The notes under the pieces: generated by a model | The model's input: only the letters and a program-made list of their open reading frames with translations | Told to the model about the DNA's origin: nothing | Databases searched by the model: none | DNA from: an uncultured Candidatus Poseidoniales archaeon | GTDB lineage: Archaea > Thermoplasmatota > Poseidoniia > Poseidoniales > Poseidoniaceae | DNA length: 44,502 nucleotides | Direction: 5' to 3' | Assembly: GCA_905182635.1 (NCBI GenBank) | Contig: CAJJCM010000019.1 | Location: 1-44,502 of the forward strand | In this document: positions 19,801 through 29,122 of the stretch, in pieces | Numbering within the stretch: the first letter of the stretch is position 1 | Layout of the letters: every line of letters begins with the position of its first letter | Translations under genes and position numbers: made by a program

Positions 19801-20737
19801 ACTCCACCGAGGACCGATGAAAACTATTCCAGAATTATGGGGCAGTGTTCTATCGTACATCGAAAGCGAAGTTCCTTGGATGGCACGAAACGATGCAGTA
19901 GCAGTACATCGCTGTAGAGAAATGCTTGGAGTCACACCAAATCAGTGGCGGATGCACATTGAAGGCGAGATTGATTTAGAACCCAGTGGCCGACTCGGGC
20001 GAATGATTTCGGCGGATATTGAGTTGACAGCATCAGCACCTATGGCCTGCGAATGGATGTTAAATGAAGGAAAGACAGGCCATGTCAAAATAAATGGCTT
20101 GGATGATTCAGGCAAACCAATTCAAATCAACCTTTCCGGTCGAATCGACCGAGTTGACGCTCTGATACTCAGCAAAGAGCACCAAGCTCAAGCGATAACC
20201 GATGGCGTCTTAGCCAACACACCCGTTTCGAAAGTGCTCCCACTCGATTTGAAACAACCCTTCCCAGCAAATCGACTTGTCATTATTCGTGACTTGAAAA
20301 CTGTAAACGGGCCAAAGTCGAAAGACAAAGGCAACCGCCATCGAAAAGGTATGTTTGATGAAGTTCAACTTGGACTTTATGCACGAGCATGGGAACAGAG
20401 CCATCCTGGTGATCGTGTGGTTGGTGTTGGTGTAACTGAAATCGGAGAATCTACAACGCATTACGTTGAACTTGATGCATCAATTCTCAAATATCTCGAC
20501 GACAGCAAACTCGGCGAGAGAACAACTTATTCTCAAACACATCATCGTAAACCAGGAGATTACTTTTCAGAACAAAACGGCTTTCGCGCCTGGATATCTG
20601 AACGTATTCGAACCGCAGGAAGAGCGATTCAAACTGCACGTCAAGGCCATGTGAATGCAACACCTGGTGCACATTGTTCCTTTTGCCCAGTAAGAAAAAT
20701 TTGCCCATCAGCATCTTTGGGAGGTGACGAACAATGA
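16895..20737 (+). CDS. addB: AddB-like subunit of helicase-nuclease: inactivated helicase-like region plus PD-(D/E)XK nuclease with Fe-S cysteines (ATG 16979 is an alternative start)
   Basis: DIQVLTPEQAHGVQADLILLAGLDVNSWP (AddB-type motif), LQSWLKCPRMAWMDK, GTMVHDAEAA, GRIDRVDAL, IRDLKTVNG, VQLGLYARA, C-terminal CSFCPVRKIC. Confidence 0.8.
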   Translation: MNGTTAFLRIHREASRTVDGCSGVEAAKMKEGNVVSLTLEAIGTGDNIPPWFFAALENGSAENILVLHPNEASRNQTLLRLAQTNSPIDTTHHLTTVRLLQLLTLDLGLPPLFGSDAGLFSVIHAHTKQAAESGELPLLFSAIEGRKWSPYQTERILTLHRTLHQLKNPWSWEGDPGAKDFDTLLLALEEKLGGTHPHHAFTRLMKALETSSEVPFTLNDVRGIVILDTAPDYSEIERCFFTALSKARPIHQLCSAGSFRLGYHGAYLFDAEWDYVTQSNLPEWVPEHEVWSPPNEIHWRSERGDENNTSLHRITLERGAHSMDAAIELLRSYGLHTKGRVLIVDGAADAKQEQWLKRLESLGYQCGIGQKSLEEIPAVAGLARAMKLGIGMDAWSLEHLRGLYEHQSLPLENGGIEELSHPDEPSWKPRPHSDILEKIARSFHVRGGQGSLLRWLATLAQATPQLGENKKHARQALEETQWWLHCVAETWAPLLDQDTLSKIPKRPFGCSTQTPLPLPSRPESGIEWLDTIYSRINWSELSTRTAKHDRSLAGLQMVRESHESTQALLEKAGYSIPETGTHFIEYFDHILAYTSLPRSRSRGKDIQVLTPEQAHGVQADLILLAGLDVNSWPMKTSKVPWLDAPAQIHLGLFNSDIAIRRGRHHLRHLLNAAPEVVFFDTSAEEGGGPSAPLSEWLTETRHEGSLASFQPAPSFLADFEHQEGRLHRSWHWTKDEHGGGLVWLTPRPFTMTMVDGKAVGERAGHRGRDERQRLGLELLDGGRPEGTVLSQTALAMAHELPIQTDRRLRQPVMKDLENGEYFTWESRQHMLSADDLVLQPSNSQVSIGSSQQQQWPHLGLKRNGNSKGPAIDPRPLPALNLQSSVLNATIGFVSTGMERETWSQSRLQSWLKCPRMAWMDKRLKAKSEDVQSEDVDSRARGTMVHDAEAAMLNAHGVITAGEAVENPLPLHRGPMKTIPELWGSVLSYIESEVPWMARNDAVAVHRCREMLGVTPNQWRMHIEGEIDLEPSGRLGRMISADIELTASAPMACEWMLNEGKTGHVKINGLDDSGKPIQINLSGRIDRVDALILSKEHQAQAITDGVLANTPVSKVLPLDLKQPFPANRLVIIRDLKTVNGPKSKDKGNRHRKGMFDEVQLGLYARAWEQSHPGDRVVGVGVTEIGESTTHYVELDASILKYLDDSKLGERTTYSQTHHRKPGDYFSEQNGFRAWISERIRTAGRAIQTARQGHVNATPGAHCSFCPVRKICPSASLGGDEQ

Positions 20738-23700
20738 TACGCTTTAATCGAAGTCAACGCCTTGGCTTGGATCTTGACAAGCACATTGCTTTGGATGCTG
20801 GAGCGGGCACTGGTAAAACAACTGTCATGGCTGAACGCTATGTTCAGCATCTTCTTTCCTCTGAACAACGCGCAACACAAATTCTCCCACACGGTCCTCG
20901 TGAATCATCGAAGGGAAGTGGGCTTTTGCGAGCACCTCCACGGCAACGAACTTCTCCGAACGAATGGAAAGGTTTGCTTCCAAGCGAAGTGGTTGCCATC
21001 ACCTTTACCAAAAAAGCAGCAGCAGAACTGAAAGCGCGAATACGCTATCGGGTCGGACAAAGTCGAGCATCTCCAGTGAAAACAGGTGACGATGAAGGAA
21101 TATTCGACCCTCGACTCCGAGAAGGAGATATTGAGACCTTGATGTCAGCCCTCGATGAAGCCCCGATTTCGACCATCGATGCGTTCCTTTCTCAACTTGT
21201 GTCACCGCATTTGGATTTGGTCGCAGTTCACCCAAGCCGAGAACAAATTTCCGAGGAACGCTCACCGCTTTTAGTCCAAGAAACGCTCCATTCTGCATGG
21301 CGTATTCGAACCATTAATGACGCACATGAAGCAGGTGTCCGAGGAAATATTGGTGCGTTTATTGAAGCCCGAAACCGCCTAGCAGTTCTTCTTGGCGGGC
21401 AGCAACATTCCGCAGTAGTACTCAGTGGAATGTTAGGCAAATCATTGTTTGTCGAAGAAGCCCATCGTGCAATGCTCACCCGCGCCCAATCGATAGGTTC
21501 TGCATGGTCAGGAGTGGGGCCAATTCCCCACGAGGTCCTCATGGACATGTTCTTGGAACCCGTTCGAGATGAAGTTGTCGCATTTGCTCAAACTCTACAA
21601 GAACTTTTGTTCCAATGGACCAATTCATATTTGGCCCATACCACTCACTATGTGATGGCATGCGAAGCTGAAATCAATACCACACTCACTCGGTTTAATC
21701 ATTTGACGGCTTTGGCTCGACAACCCTTGCCGATTGAGCCAAGTGTCTGTTTACAATGGGTTTGGCAAGTTGCAATTGCAGCAACTACGACCAACCAATT
21801 AGAAAATGAAGAACCAAACTACTTCCCGAAAGGTGGACTTCCCCAAGCCCGTTATTGCGCGGGTTGGCATCCCGGTTTACTTGGTAAATCTGCAACGAAA
21901 GGACTTTCAAAAACAGAAAAAGATAACGTAGAAATAGAGGCTTTGGAACTCACCAATTTACTCAATACTGAACTCAACGGCCGTCTTGGGCGCCTGGTTT
22001 GTTTATTGGGCAAGAGCGCTTTCTTACTCGACCCCATTTCCACCCTACCACATATGCCCGACGATTGCGAACTTCGTCACCGAGAAGTTTCAACGACGTT
22101 TAGTGACCTTGCTCCAGAAGGGCGGCTACGTATTTCGCATGAATTACAAACCAATGTTCTCAATGACTTGTTACTTGTTCATCGCGGCTGTCAAGATATT
22201 TTGACACTTCGAAAAGCCCACGAAGCGGTACATGATTACGATGACATCCAAAAACTGGTTGCTGATTTATTGCTTGCGCGGTGCCCCGATATTGTTCGCC
22301 ATGTCTATCCTTCTGCAGTCGTTCATGCACTCGACCATCTCGGAGATGAACCTTGGTCGGACCAACACATTTCACGTGCTATGAGGCTGGCTGGAGAGGA
22401 CCAAGTATGCTTCGAAGATCTCCAACGCCGCTTCTTTACACTCCAAACAATCCGACGTCAATATCGTGCTTTTATCATCGATGAATATCAAGATACCAAC
22501 CCAGCCCATTTCCGCCTTCTCGCTCGCCTTTGGGGGCACCGTAGGCTTGAATCTGACGACCCTCAACGCCCACTTGGACCCTGGGACCCAACGGTCTGTA
22601 TTGTCGGCGACATGAAGCAAAGTATCTACCGATTCCGTCAAGCAGAAGTCACCGTCATGCGACGTACTGTTGCTGCTATTAAACAAGCAAATCAACTGGA
22701 GCAAAGCGAACCTCGCTTGAGCCATTTACGAAGTGAGGGAGAAGGTCGAGACCCTCGGCCAGTTGGTGCTGGTGGGTCATTCACCAAAGGGACTGAGATT
22801 GAAGGAAAATCTGTCACATCCAAGTTATGGGAGCATGTAAGTTTCGCTTTTGAAGATGCCGAAGACGGCGAAGATGCCTTCAATCCTGTTGATTCTATCC
22901 GCCGAGAGCGTCGTACACTCGGGCATATTGACCTCACCTCAAATCACCGTTCACTGCATAATTTAGTGCGTACGATGAATGGCATGTTTGACGATGTATT
23001 CGATCCACGCCACTATGTCCTACCAGGAGACTGGCATGCTGAGCCTCAACAACTTCGACCAGCTCGCAACTCCGATGGCGTCGGGGTACTGGAATGGCTT
23101 GTTCCACTCCAAATTGGCGTAGCGGCTCCGAGCTATGATTTAGAAAAGCGAATCGATACCTTTGCTGACCCGAAAGCAAAACGCTCACATCTTGAAAATG
23201 AATTAATTGCAGCCCGTTTGCAAGCCCTCATCCAAAACGGAGACACTCAAGTTTGGAATGCTGATTCAGAGACCTATGTTAATCTGCCAAACGATGGACG
23301 AAACATACGGCCTGAAGATATCATTATTTTGGTTCATTCCCGAAAGCACATGCCTGATTTGATACAAAGATTGCAATCTCGTGGAATTCCAGTCATGGCC
23401 GACCGTCAAGGGGCATTACTTCAACGACCTGTTGTCGCCCCACTCCTTGCTTGCTTGGAATTGATTGCTTTCCCGAACTCCCGTCATGCCGCTTTATCCC
23501 TTGCCCGCTCACCTATACTGGGCTTCAATGATGCCCAAGCACATGCATTACTCACCTCCGAAGAAGAACTCTCATGGTGGAAGAAAATTCAGCAACATGC
23601 ACCGAATAATTTAGTGAAGCAATTGGCAGCGCATATTGAACGCTTGGTTCTGCAAGGGGCAATCCATGATGTATTCGATACAGTTCTCGATTGTTCAGAT

Positions 23701-25695
23701 TTACTCGTCGCCTATCCAGATGACGCTTCCCGGCAAAACGCAGAAGCATGGTGTGCACTTGCCACCTCAATTGGAAATGAATTAGGCCATGAAGCATCGG
23801 CTATTTTCAATCGAATGAAAGCCTTGAGCGGCCTTGGGAACAAAGGCCCTTCCGCGATTACGACCCCTTCAGGCGGTGCAATCCAAATCATGACCATTCA
23901 CGGTGCAAAAGGACTTCAAGCACCGGTTGTTGTCGTTGCAGGAATATTCCATGCTGGTAAATCAGATGCATCGCTTGCCGTTCGAAACAACGTGTTGGTC
24001 ACGCCCCAAGTTGTCGCCGGCCGAATCAATCCATGGACTTCACGGGAGCGACCTGACGATGGACTTTGGGAGTTTGCAAAACGAATAGATCACGCCCAAC
24101 GCCAAGCCGAACGTCGCCGAGAATTTTACGTCGCTTTGACGCGTGTAAAGGACCGATTGATTGTCGTTGGGTCACCAAGCGATACCGCTGAAATCAATAC
24201 CGATACACACCTCCTTGAATTCAAGAGTAAACCCTCTCTGAAGACGATGGGTGCGATGTGGTTGGATGGATTACGTAGCCTTTCTCATTCCAACAGCCAA
24301 GTAAATTCCCCATGGCTACTTGCAGGTGATACATTTAATGCACCACTTCCTCGATACGAAGAAACGAAACTATCACTCAACCCAAGTGCTTTGGTCGAAA
24401 ATTCTTGTCTCGGAGGTGATGCAATTAAGTCTCTCTATCTGTATCATTCACCGGATTGCTTCCCCGATTTAGATGTCCAAACGCCATTACAAAAATGGCG
24501 TAGTCTTGAGACTCAACTCAAAAAAACTCCACCATCAATCCCTCTTCCAGAGGGATATGTACAGGTGAGTGACATCATGCGAATGACGGCGCATGGATTG
24601 GATACAAGCTTTGCTTGCCCACGCCGACATTGGTTGTCAGAAATACGAGGTTGGAACCCTGAGCCACTTGAACGGTTTTCAAAACCGCCATCGAGTGAAA
24701 AACCTGCGCCCCTCTTCCCTCCAGCAACTGTTTTTGGAACCCTTATGCATCGCTTGGTCGAAATTGGATTACAAAATCCTGCACAATTGAATTCACCACC
24801 GACGATACCACTTCCCTCTGCATGGACCTATGAAGGAAAAGACCTTCTCGATGATGAAGCCACCATCAAACGCGTACTTGCAGAAGAGGGCATTGGGGAG
24901 GGGGATTTAAGTTCTGAAATCCATCAAGCAACCCTAGAACGGCTAGCACATCTCGGGGCGTTGGTTCGAAACGGACTGCTTGGGAGATTTGCCGATGGTG
25001 AAAGTCATTCGGGATATAGTGTCGAAGGATTGAGAACAGAATTGCCCTTTTATTTCAGCCATAAAGTCGCCTTTGACAGTGTAGTTCGCACCACCTTCTC
25101 GATCGATGGGCCACGTCCACAGGCGCTTGTCGACCATGTGGATGTTGTTTTTGACGGCCGAGCCGATTTAGTATTGGCCTTGCGTGATGGTGAAGGAAAA
25201 GGTTGTCTGCAAGTTGTCGACTTGAAAACCAAAGGCTGTAGAGATCAATTTAATCCAGACAATCCGAATTCGGGCAGCCCTCTTCAGAAATTCAAAGGCG
25301 ACCCACTCTCCCCTTTCCCTGCTTCCTATGCAGAACGGGCGCTCTTGGATGAGCACCGTTTACAGCTGACATTGTATTCATTGGCTCTTGAAGTCATCGA
25401 ACAGCAAAAACCTGAGCATGAGCGTCGCCGAGTATTACCTCCTTCATTGCTTATCGGTGCATCTGGGCGCATGGTACAATTATCTGTAGAGGAATTCACC
25501 GAAGCAAAAATCACCCTTTCTGAACATCTCAACTGGATGGCTCAACTGACTGCAACTCCCGATGCGCTTGAAGAACCAGCACGTTTGCCTGCTGAATCAG
25601 CACACATTTGTTCTCAATGTCCGTTTTCAAGAGGAGAAATACGCCTCTGCGGCCCAGAAGGAGTCGAACTTGGACCAATCCATTCAGATGAGTAA
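20734..25695 (+). CDS. addA: AddA-like UvrD/RecB-family ATP-dependent helicase with C-terminal PD-(D/E)XK nuclease
   Basis: Walker A DAGAGTGKTT, VVAITFTKKAAAELKARI, IIDEYQDTNPAHF, VGDMKQSIYRFRQAE, MTIHGAKGLQAPVVVV, REFYVALTRVKDRLIV; nuclease GTLMHRLVE, GRADLVLAL, VVDLKTKG, RLQLTLYSLAL; ATGA overlap with the preceding gene. Confidence 0.9.
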   Translation: MIRFNRSQRLGLDLDKHIALDAGAGTGKTTVMAERYVQHLLSSEQRATQILPHGPRESSKGSGLLRAPPRQRTSPNEWKGLLPSEVVAITFTKKAAAELKARIRYRVGQSRASPVKTGDDEGIFDPRLREGDIETLMSALDEAPISTIDAFLSQLVSPHLDLVAVHPSREQISEERSPLLVQETLHSAWRIRTINDAHEAGVRGNIGAFIEARNRLAVLLGGQQHSAVVLSGMLGKSLFVEEAHRAMLTRAQSIGSAWSGVGPIPHEVLMDMFLEPVRDEVVAFAQTLQELLFQWTNSYLAHTTHYVMACEAEINTTLTRFNHLTALARQPLPIEPSVCLQWVWQVAIAATTTNQLENEEPNYFPKGGLPQARYCAGWHPGLLGKSATKGLSKTEKDNVEIEALELTNLLNTELNGRLGRLVCLLGKSAFLLDPISTLPHMPDDCELRHREVSTTFSDLAPEGRLRISHELQTNVLNDLLLVHRGCQDILTLRKAHEAVHDYDDIQKLVADLLLARCPDIVRHVYPSAVVHALDHLGDEPWSDQHISRAMRLAGEDQVCFEDLQRRFFTLQTIRRQYRAFIIDEYQDTNPAHFRLLARLWGHRRLESDDPQRPLGPWDPTVCIVGDMKQSIYRFRQAEVTVMRRTVAAIKQANQLEQSEPRLSHLRSEGEGRDPRPVGAGGSFTKGTEIEGKSVTSKLWEHVSFAFEDAEDGEDAFNPVDSIRRERRTLGHIDLTSNHRSLHNLVRTMNGMFDDVFDPRHYVLPGDWHAEPQQLRPARNSDGVGVLEWLVPLQIGVAAPSYDLEKRIDTFADPKAKRSHLENELIAARLQALIQNGDTQVWNADSETYVNLPNDGRNIRPEDIIILVHSRKHMPDLIQRLQSRGIPVMADRQGALLQRPVVAPLLACLELIAFPNSRHAALSLARSPILGFNDAQAHALLTSEEELSWWKKIQQHAPNNLVKQLAAHIERLVLQGAIHDVFDTVLDCSDLLVAYPDDASRQNAEAWCALATSIGNELGHEASAIFNRMKALSGLGNKGPSAITTPSGGAIQIMTIHGAKGLQAPVVVVAGIFHAGKSDASLAVRNNVLVTPQVVAGRINPWTSRERPDDGLWEFAKRIDHAQRQAERRREFYVALTRVKDRLIVVGSPSDTAEINTDTHLLEFKSKPSLKTMGAMWLDGLRSLSHSNSQVNSPWLLAGDTFNAPLPRYEETKLSLNPSALVENSCLGGDAIKSLYLYHSPDCFPDLDVQTPLQKWRSLETQLKKTPPSIPLPEGYVQVSDIMRMTAHGLDTSFACPRRHWLSEIRGWNPEPLERFSKPPSSEKPAPLFPPATVFGTLMHRLVEIGLQNPAQLNSPPTIPLPSAWTYEGKDLLDDEATIKRVLAEEGIGEGDLSSEIHQATLERLAHLGALVRNGLLGRFADGESHSGYSVEGLRTELPFYFSHKVAFDSVVRTTFSIDGPRPQALVDHVDVVFDGRADLVLALRDGEGKGCLQVVDLKTKGCRDQFNPDNPNSGSPLQKFKGDPLSPFPASYAERALLDEHRLQLTLYSLALEVIEQQKPEHERRRVLPPSLLIGASGRMVQLSVEEFTEAKITLSEHLNWMAQLTATPDALEEPARLPAESAHICSQCPFSRGEIRLCGPEGVELGPIHSDE

Positions 25696-25696
25696 C

Positions 25697-26353
25697 TTAT
25701 TTTTTCTTACCAATAAGAACCAGAGTTCCAATGAAGTTCTCTTTTTGACCAACTTGATGGACTTCAACATCGACAAATCCAGCATCCAACATTGCAGTTT
25801 TCCATTGTTCAATACCGAGTGTCGTCATATGGACATTCAAGGCATCAGGCCAACTTAAACTGTCTTCATTTTCGAGGTAGTGGTCGAGACCTGCAACAAG
25901 AATCCCGCCACTGTTTAGCCACTCATCATTGAACATTTTCAACATCGATTGTGGGTCGTGTAAATAATACAGAAATTCCATGGTATGGATCAAATCGAAT
26001 GTTTGCTTAGGCGTCCAATCAGGAAGCATTGCAAGGTGGTATTCACCTTGTTCATCAATGGAGTGGGCCTTTTCAATCATACGTGCCGAACCATCGACTC
26101 CCACAACATGTGTACACATTTGGTCCTGTGCGATTCTGCGACAAACCCAGCCATTTCCACATCCAACATCAATGGCTGAATAGTGTGAATCTCGAGGGAC
26201 TCCAGCCAATTCGAGCATGGCATGAACCGAACGGGCATGGCCTTTCTCCATTCCTCCATCCTTGCCTTTGTCGGCCCATTCACTGAACACTTCAGTCGCA
26301 TCTCGCCGGCCCATAGATACAACCGAGCCGATGCATTCCAAGAAGATGTCCAT
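25697..26353 (-). CDS. Class I SAM-dependent methyltransferase
   Basis: YSAIDVGCGNGWVCRRIAQ motif I, VVGVDGSARMIEKA. Confidence 0.85.
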   Translation of the reverse strand: MDIFLECIGSVVSMGRRDATEVFSEWADKGKDGGMEKGHARSVHAMLELAGVPRDSHYSAIDVGCGNGWVCRRIAQDQMCTHVVGVDGSARMIEKAHSIDEQGEYHLAMLPDWTPKQTFDLIHTMEFLYYLHDPQSMLKMFNDEWLNSGGILVAGLDHYLENEDSLSWPDALNVHMTTLGIEQWKTAMLDAGFVDVEVHQVGQKENFIGTLVLIGKKK

Positions 26354-26391
26354 TGCGAAAGGAACATGCGTGACCGACCTTTGGAAGGTTT

Positions 26392-27354
26392 ATGCTCGAT
26401 GTAACTACGACCCTTGAGGACGTCCTTTATTCACCGATTGAAGCGTATGATATGGGCATGTTGAAGGTATCGGAATTACACACGATTGCATGGGAGAAAA
26501 GTGGAAACCCAGACGGAATTCCAGTCATTGTTATTCACGGTGGACCTGGTGGTGGTGGGCAACCCTCATACCGTCAATACTTCGACTCCGAAGTCTACAA
26601 TATCATACAATTCGATCAACGCGGATGTGGCAAATCTACTCCTTATGCTGAATTAGTTGAAAACAATACCCAAGCATCAGTTCGTGACATTGAACAACTC
26701 CGCCAATCATTTGGTATTGAGGAATGGCATGTTTTTGGTGGGTCATGGGGCTCAACTCTTGCCTTGGTCTATGCTCAAGAACATCCTGAACGTGCACTTA
26801 GTTTGATGCTTAGAGGTATTTTCATGTGCCGCAAGAGCGAATTACATTGGTTCTATCAAGATGGAGCAAGCCATATATTTCCAGATGCTTTTGAGGCTTA
26901 CCGAGAACACATTCCAAAACGAGAACAGAATGACCTCATCAAGGCCTATCACATCCGTTTAACCAGTGAAGATGCCGACATCCGGCGCGCTGCTGCAAAG
27001 GAATGGACCCGTTGGGAAATGGCCACAAGTCGCCTCTTCCCCGACGATTCGTATCTTGAAAAAGCAGAAGACCTTGATTTTGCCGTCGCTTTTGCACGAA
27101 TTGAATGCCATTACTTCATCAACGCCATTTTCCTTGAAGAAGCCCATATCCTCAATCACGTCGAATCAATCCAACACATACCGACCACTATCGTTCAAGG
27201 GCGTTATGATGTGGTTTGTCCAGCGCGCAGTGCTTGGGAATTACACAAAGCAATGCCAAACAGCACCCTCATACTCGTACCCGATGCTGGCCATTCTATG
27301 GGCGAGGTGAGTATTGCTCGAGAACTCGTTGCTCTTACCAACTCGTTCCGTTGA
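26392..27354 (+). CDS. pip: Proline iminopeptidase (alpha/beta hydrolase)
   Basis: VIHGGPGGGGQPSYRQYFD, IIQFDQRGCGKSTP, VFGGSWGSTLALVYAQEHPERA, DAGHSMGE. Confidence 0.93.
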   Translation: MLDVTTTLEDVLYSPIEAYDMGMLKVSELHTIAWEKSGNPDGIPVIVIHGGPGGGGQPSYRQYFDSEVYNIIQFDQRGCGKSTPYAELVENNTQASVRDIEQLRQSFGIEEWHVFGGSWGSTLALVYAQEHPERALSLMLRGIFMCRKSELHWFYQDGASHIFPDAFEAYREHIPKREQNDLIKAYHIRLTSEDADIRRAAAKEWTRWEMATSRLFPDDSYLEKAEDLDFAVAFARIECHYFINAIFLEEAHILNHVESIQHIPTTIVQGRYDVVCPARSAWELHKAMPNSTLILVPDAGHSMGEVSIARELVALTNSFR

Positions 27355-27433
27355 TGAAATCGCGTTCAATGGAGGACTCTTCTCAGTCCTTTCAAGCGTC
27401 GGCTTGATAGGGTGGAGGCGTGTGGCTGTTCAT

Positions 27434-27447
27434 GGAGGCTTGCCTCC
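27434..27447 (+). repeat. Inverted repeat ggagg-cttg-cctcc just upstream of the next start codon
   Basis: 5-bp perfect stem with CTTG loop, 10 nt upstream of ATG 27458. Confidence 0.5.
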
Positions 27448-27457
27448 GGGTGATACA

Positions 27458-28198
27458 ATGACTGAAGAAGAAACCATCCCCCCTGTTGCAACTACACCGA
27501 CTGAAACCGTTGAAGATTTAGAAGCAAAAATCAAAGTCCTCTACGGAGCATTTCAAGGCGCAGATAAAGATTTGACCGACGCCCTTGCAACAATTGAAGT
27601 TCTTGAAAAAGAAATAATTGAAGGTGCTGTCGAAAAAGATTCACTACGAAGTCTTCTCGATGAGAAAGATAACCGTGTTCGTGAACTTGAACTCCGGGCA
27701 GCAAAATCAAGCAAGACCGTTGAACGTCTTGAACCTGAACTCGAAAAGATGGAAGAAAAATACACCCGTGAAAAGGACCGACTTGGCCGAGTATACGGAA
27801 TCGCAGAGGAACTCGATAACGATCTCCGTCACGCTGTTACGGAAATGAAAGCCCGTGACGATTGGTATGTCGGCCACATGCAAATTTTTGAAGACCTCAA
27901 CAAAGCCATCAAGGTCCGCTATGAAATGATTGAGCGTGCTATTGAGGCAGAACGGAAATCTCAGCACATGGCTCGTGCCTTCACCGAACGTATCGATGAC
28001 TTAGTCGATTCTCGTGCGGCTGAAATGACCATGGAAGAGGCTAAAGAAATCTCTACCGCAGAAAGCACAGACTCTGTTGAAGAAGCAACTGAAGAAGCAA
28101 CTGAAGAAGCAACTGAAGAAGCAACCAAAGAACAAGCTGGCCCGGAAACGACCGGTGCTGCTACTTGGGCAGACGGCGAAGACCCTTGGGAAGAGTGA
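27458..28198 (+). CDS. Coiled-coil protein with acidic repetitive C-terminus
   Basis: Charged heptad-rich sequence (VEDLEAKIKVLYGAFQGADKDLTDALATIEVLEKE...); start set to ATG 27458 (MTEEETIPPV). Confidence 0.75.
   Translation: MTEEETIPPVATTPTETVEDLEAKIKVLYGAFQGADKDLTDALATIEVLEKEIIEGAVEKDSLRSLLDEKDNRVRELELRAAKSSKTVERLEPELEKMEEKYTREKDRLGRVYGIAEELDNDLRHAVTEMKARDDWYVGHMQIFEDLNKAIKVRYEMIERAIEAERKSQHMARAFTERIDDLVDSRAAEMTMEEAKEISTAESTDSVEEATEEATEEATEEATKEQAGPETTGAATWADGEDPWEE
28079..28126 (+). repeat. Four tandem 12-bp units (gaagaagcaact x3, gaagaagcaacc) encoding EEAT repeats
   Basis: Read directly. Confidence 0.9.
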
Positions 28199-28207
28199 GG
28201 CGATTCT

Positions 28208-29059
28208 ATGGCAGGCCTGGCCCACGGCGGTCACGCCCCCGTAATCATTCCAATATTGATGGGTGGTAGCGCCTTAATTATTGGAGCGACCATTGACTCC
28301 TTGTATGGATTAGTTCCCTTTTTCGGAATCTTTTGTTTCATGCTTTCGGCCTTTTTCGCAAATTTCTGGCGAGACCCCGACCGGCCAATCCCCCGAGATG
28401 AAGGAGTATTGGTCAGTCCTGCCGATGGCCATGTCATGTTTGTCCGTCGTGAACGCGCTGTTGGGCGGCGCCCCTCGAAAGATGAACTTGAATCCGGAGC
28501 ATGCGAATCCGATCCGTTGACGGGTGACTGGTTTCCAACCCCTCTCGCCAATCCATTATTATTTGAAACAGAGCAACGTTTTGAAGCGGTTGCCAAAGGC
28601 CAAGAATCGAAGGATGATGTGTACCGAATTGCCATCTTCATGTCGCCATTGGACGTCCATGTAAATCGGGCCCCTTTCGCTGGAATTTTACATCAAATGG
28701 AACACCGAGCCGGAAAGGGACTTCGTCGTGGACCTTTTGTCGCTGCATACAAAAAAGAGAGCCAATACAATGAAAGAGTTCGAAGCGTGTTCAAAGGCGA
28801 CAAAGATATCTTTGTTGAAGTGACACAAATATCTGGTGCACTTGCACGAACAATCGTCCCTTGGCTTCAGGTCGATTCCGAAGTCCGCCGAGGGCAACGA
28901 TACGGCATGATTCGACTTGGTTCTCGTGTCGACCTCCGTGTTCCAGCAGCGCTTTTTACACCGAATGTCTGTTCTGCAGAAGACCAAAATCCAACACACC
29001 CTAAGGGCGAATTTGTTCAGGCAGGTTCCACAATACTGTTCACTCCAGTGCGCGATTGA
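28208..29059 (+). CDS. asd: Phosphatidylserine/archaetidylserine decarboxylase-like protein
   Basis: FWRDPDRPIP, VLVSPADGHV, IAIFMSPLDVHVNRAPFAG, C-terminal GMIRLGSRVDLRVP (GS processing site). Confidence 0.88.
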   Translation: MAGLAHGGHAPVIIPILMGGSALIIGATIDSLYGLVPFFGIFCFMLSAFFANFWRDPDRPIPRDEGVLVSPADGHVMFVRRERAVGRRPSKDELESGACESDPLTGDWFPTPLANPLLFETEQRFEAVAKGQESKDDVYRIAIFMSPLDVHVNRAPFAGILHQMEHRAGKGLRRGPFVAAYKKESQYNERVRSVFKGDKDIFVEVTQISGALARTIVPWLQVDSEVRRGQRYGMIRLGSRVDLRVPAALFTPNVCSAEDQNPTHPKGEFVQAGSTILFTPVRD

Positions 29060-29122
29060 GTCGATTCTGTTGGGCGGTGGATTGAAACACCAAAGCCGAG
29101 CCACTTCACAAGGGGGAACACG

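Noticed and set aside
16895-25695. AddAB-like pair as a novel anti-phage defence system
   Set aside because: Motifs fit known DNA end-resection enzymes, and no defence genes, integrase or other island markers are nearby; kept only as an unusual repair system.
28079-28126. CRISPR-like repeat
   Set aside because: Contiguous in-frame 12-bp repeat with no spacers; a coding low-complexity tract.
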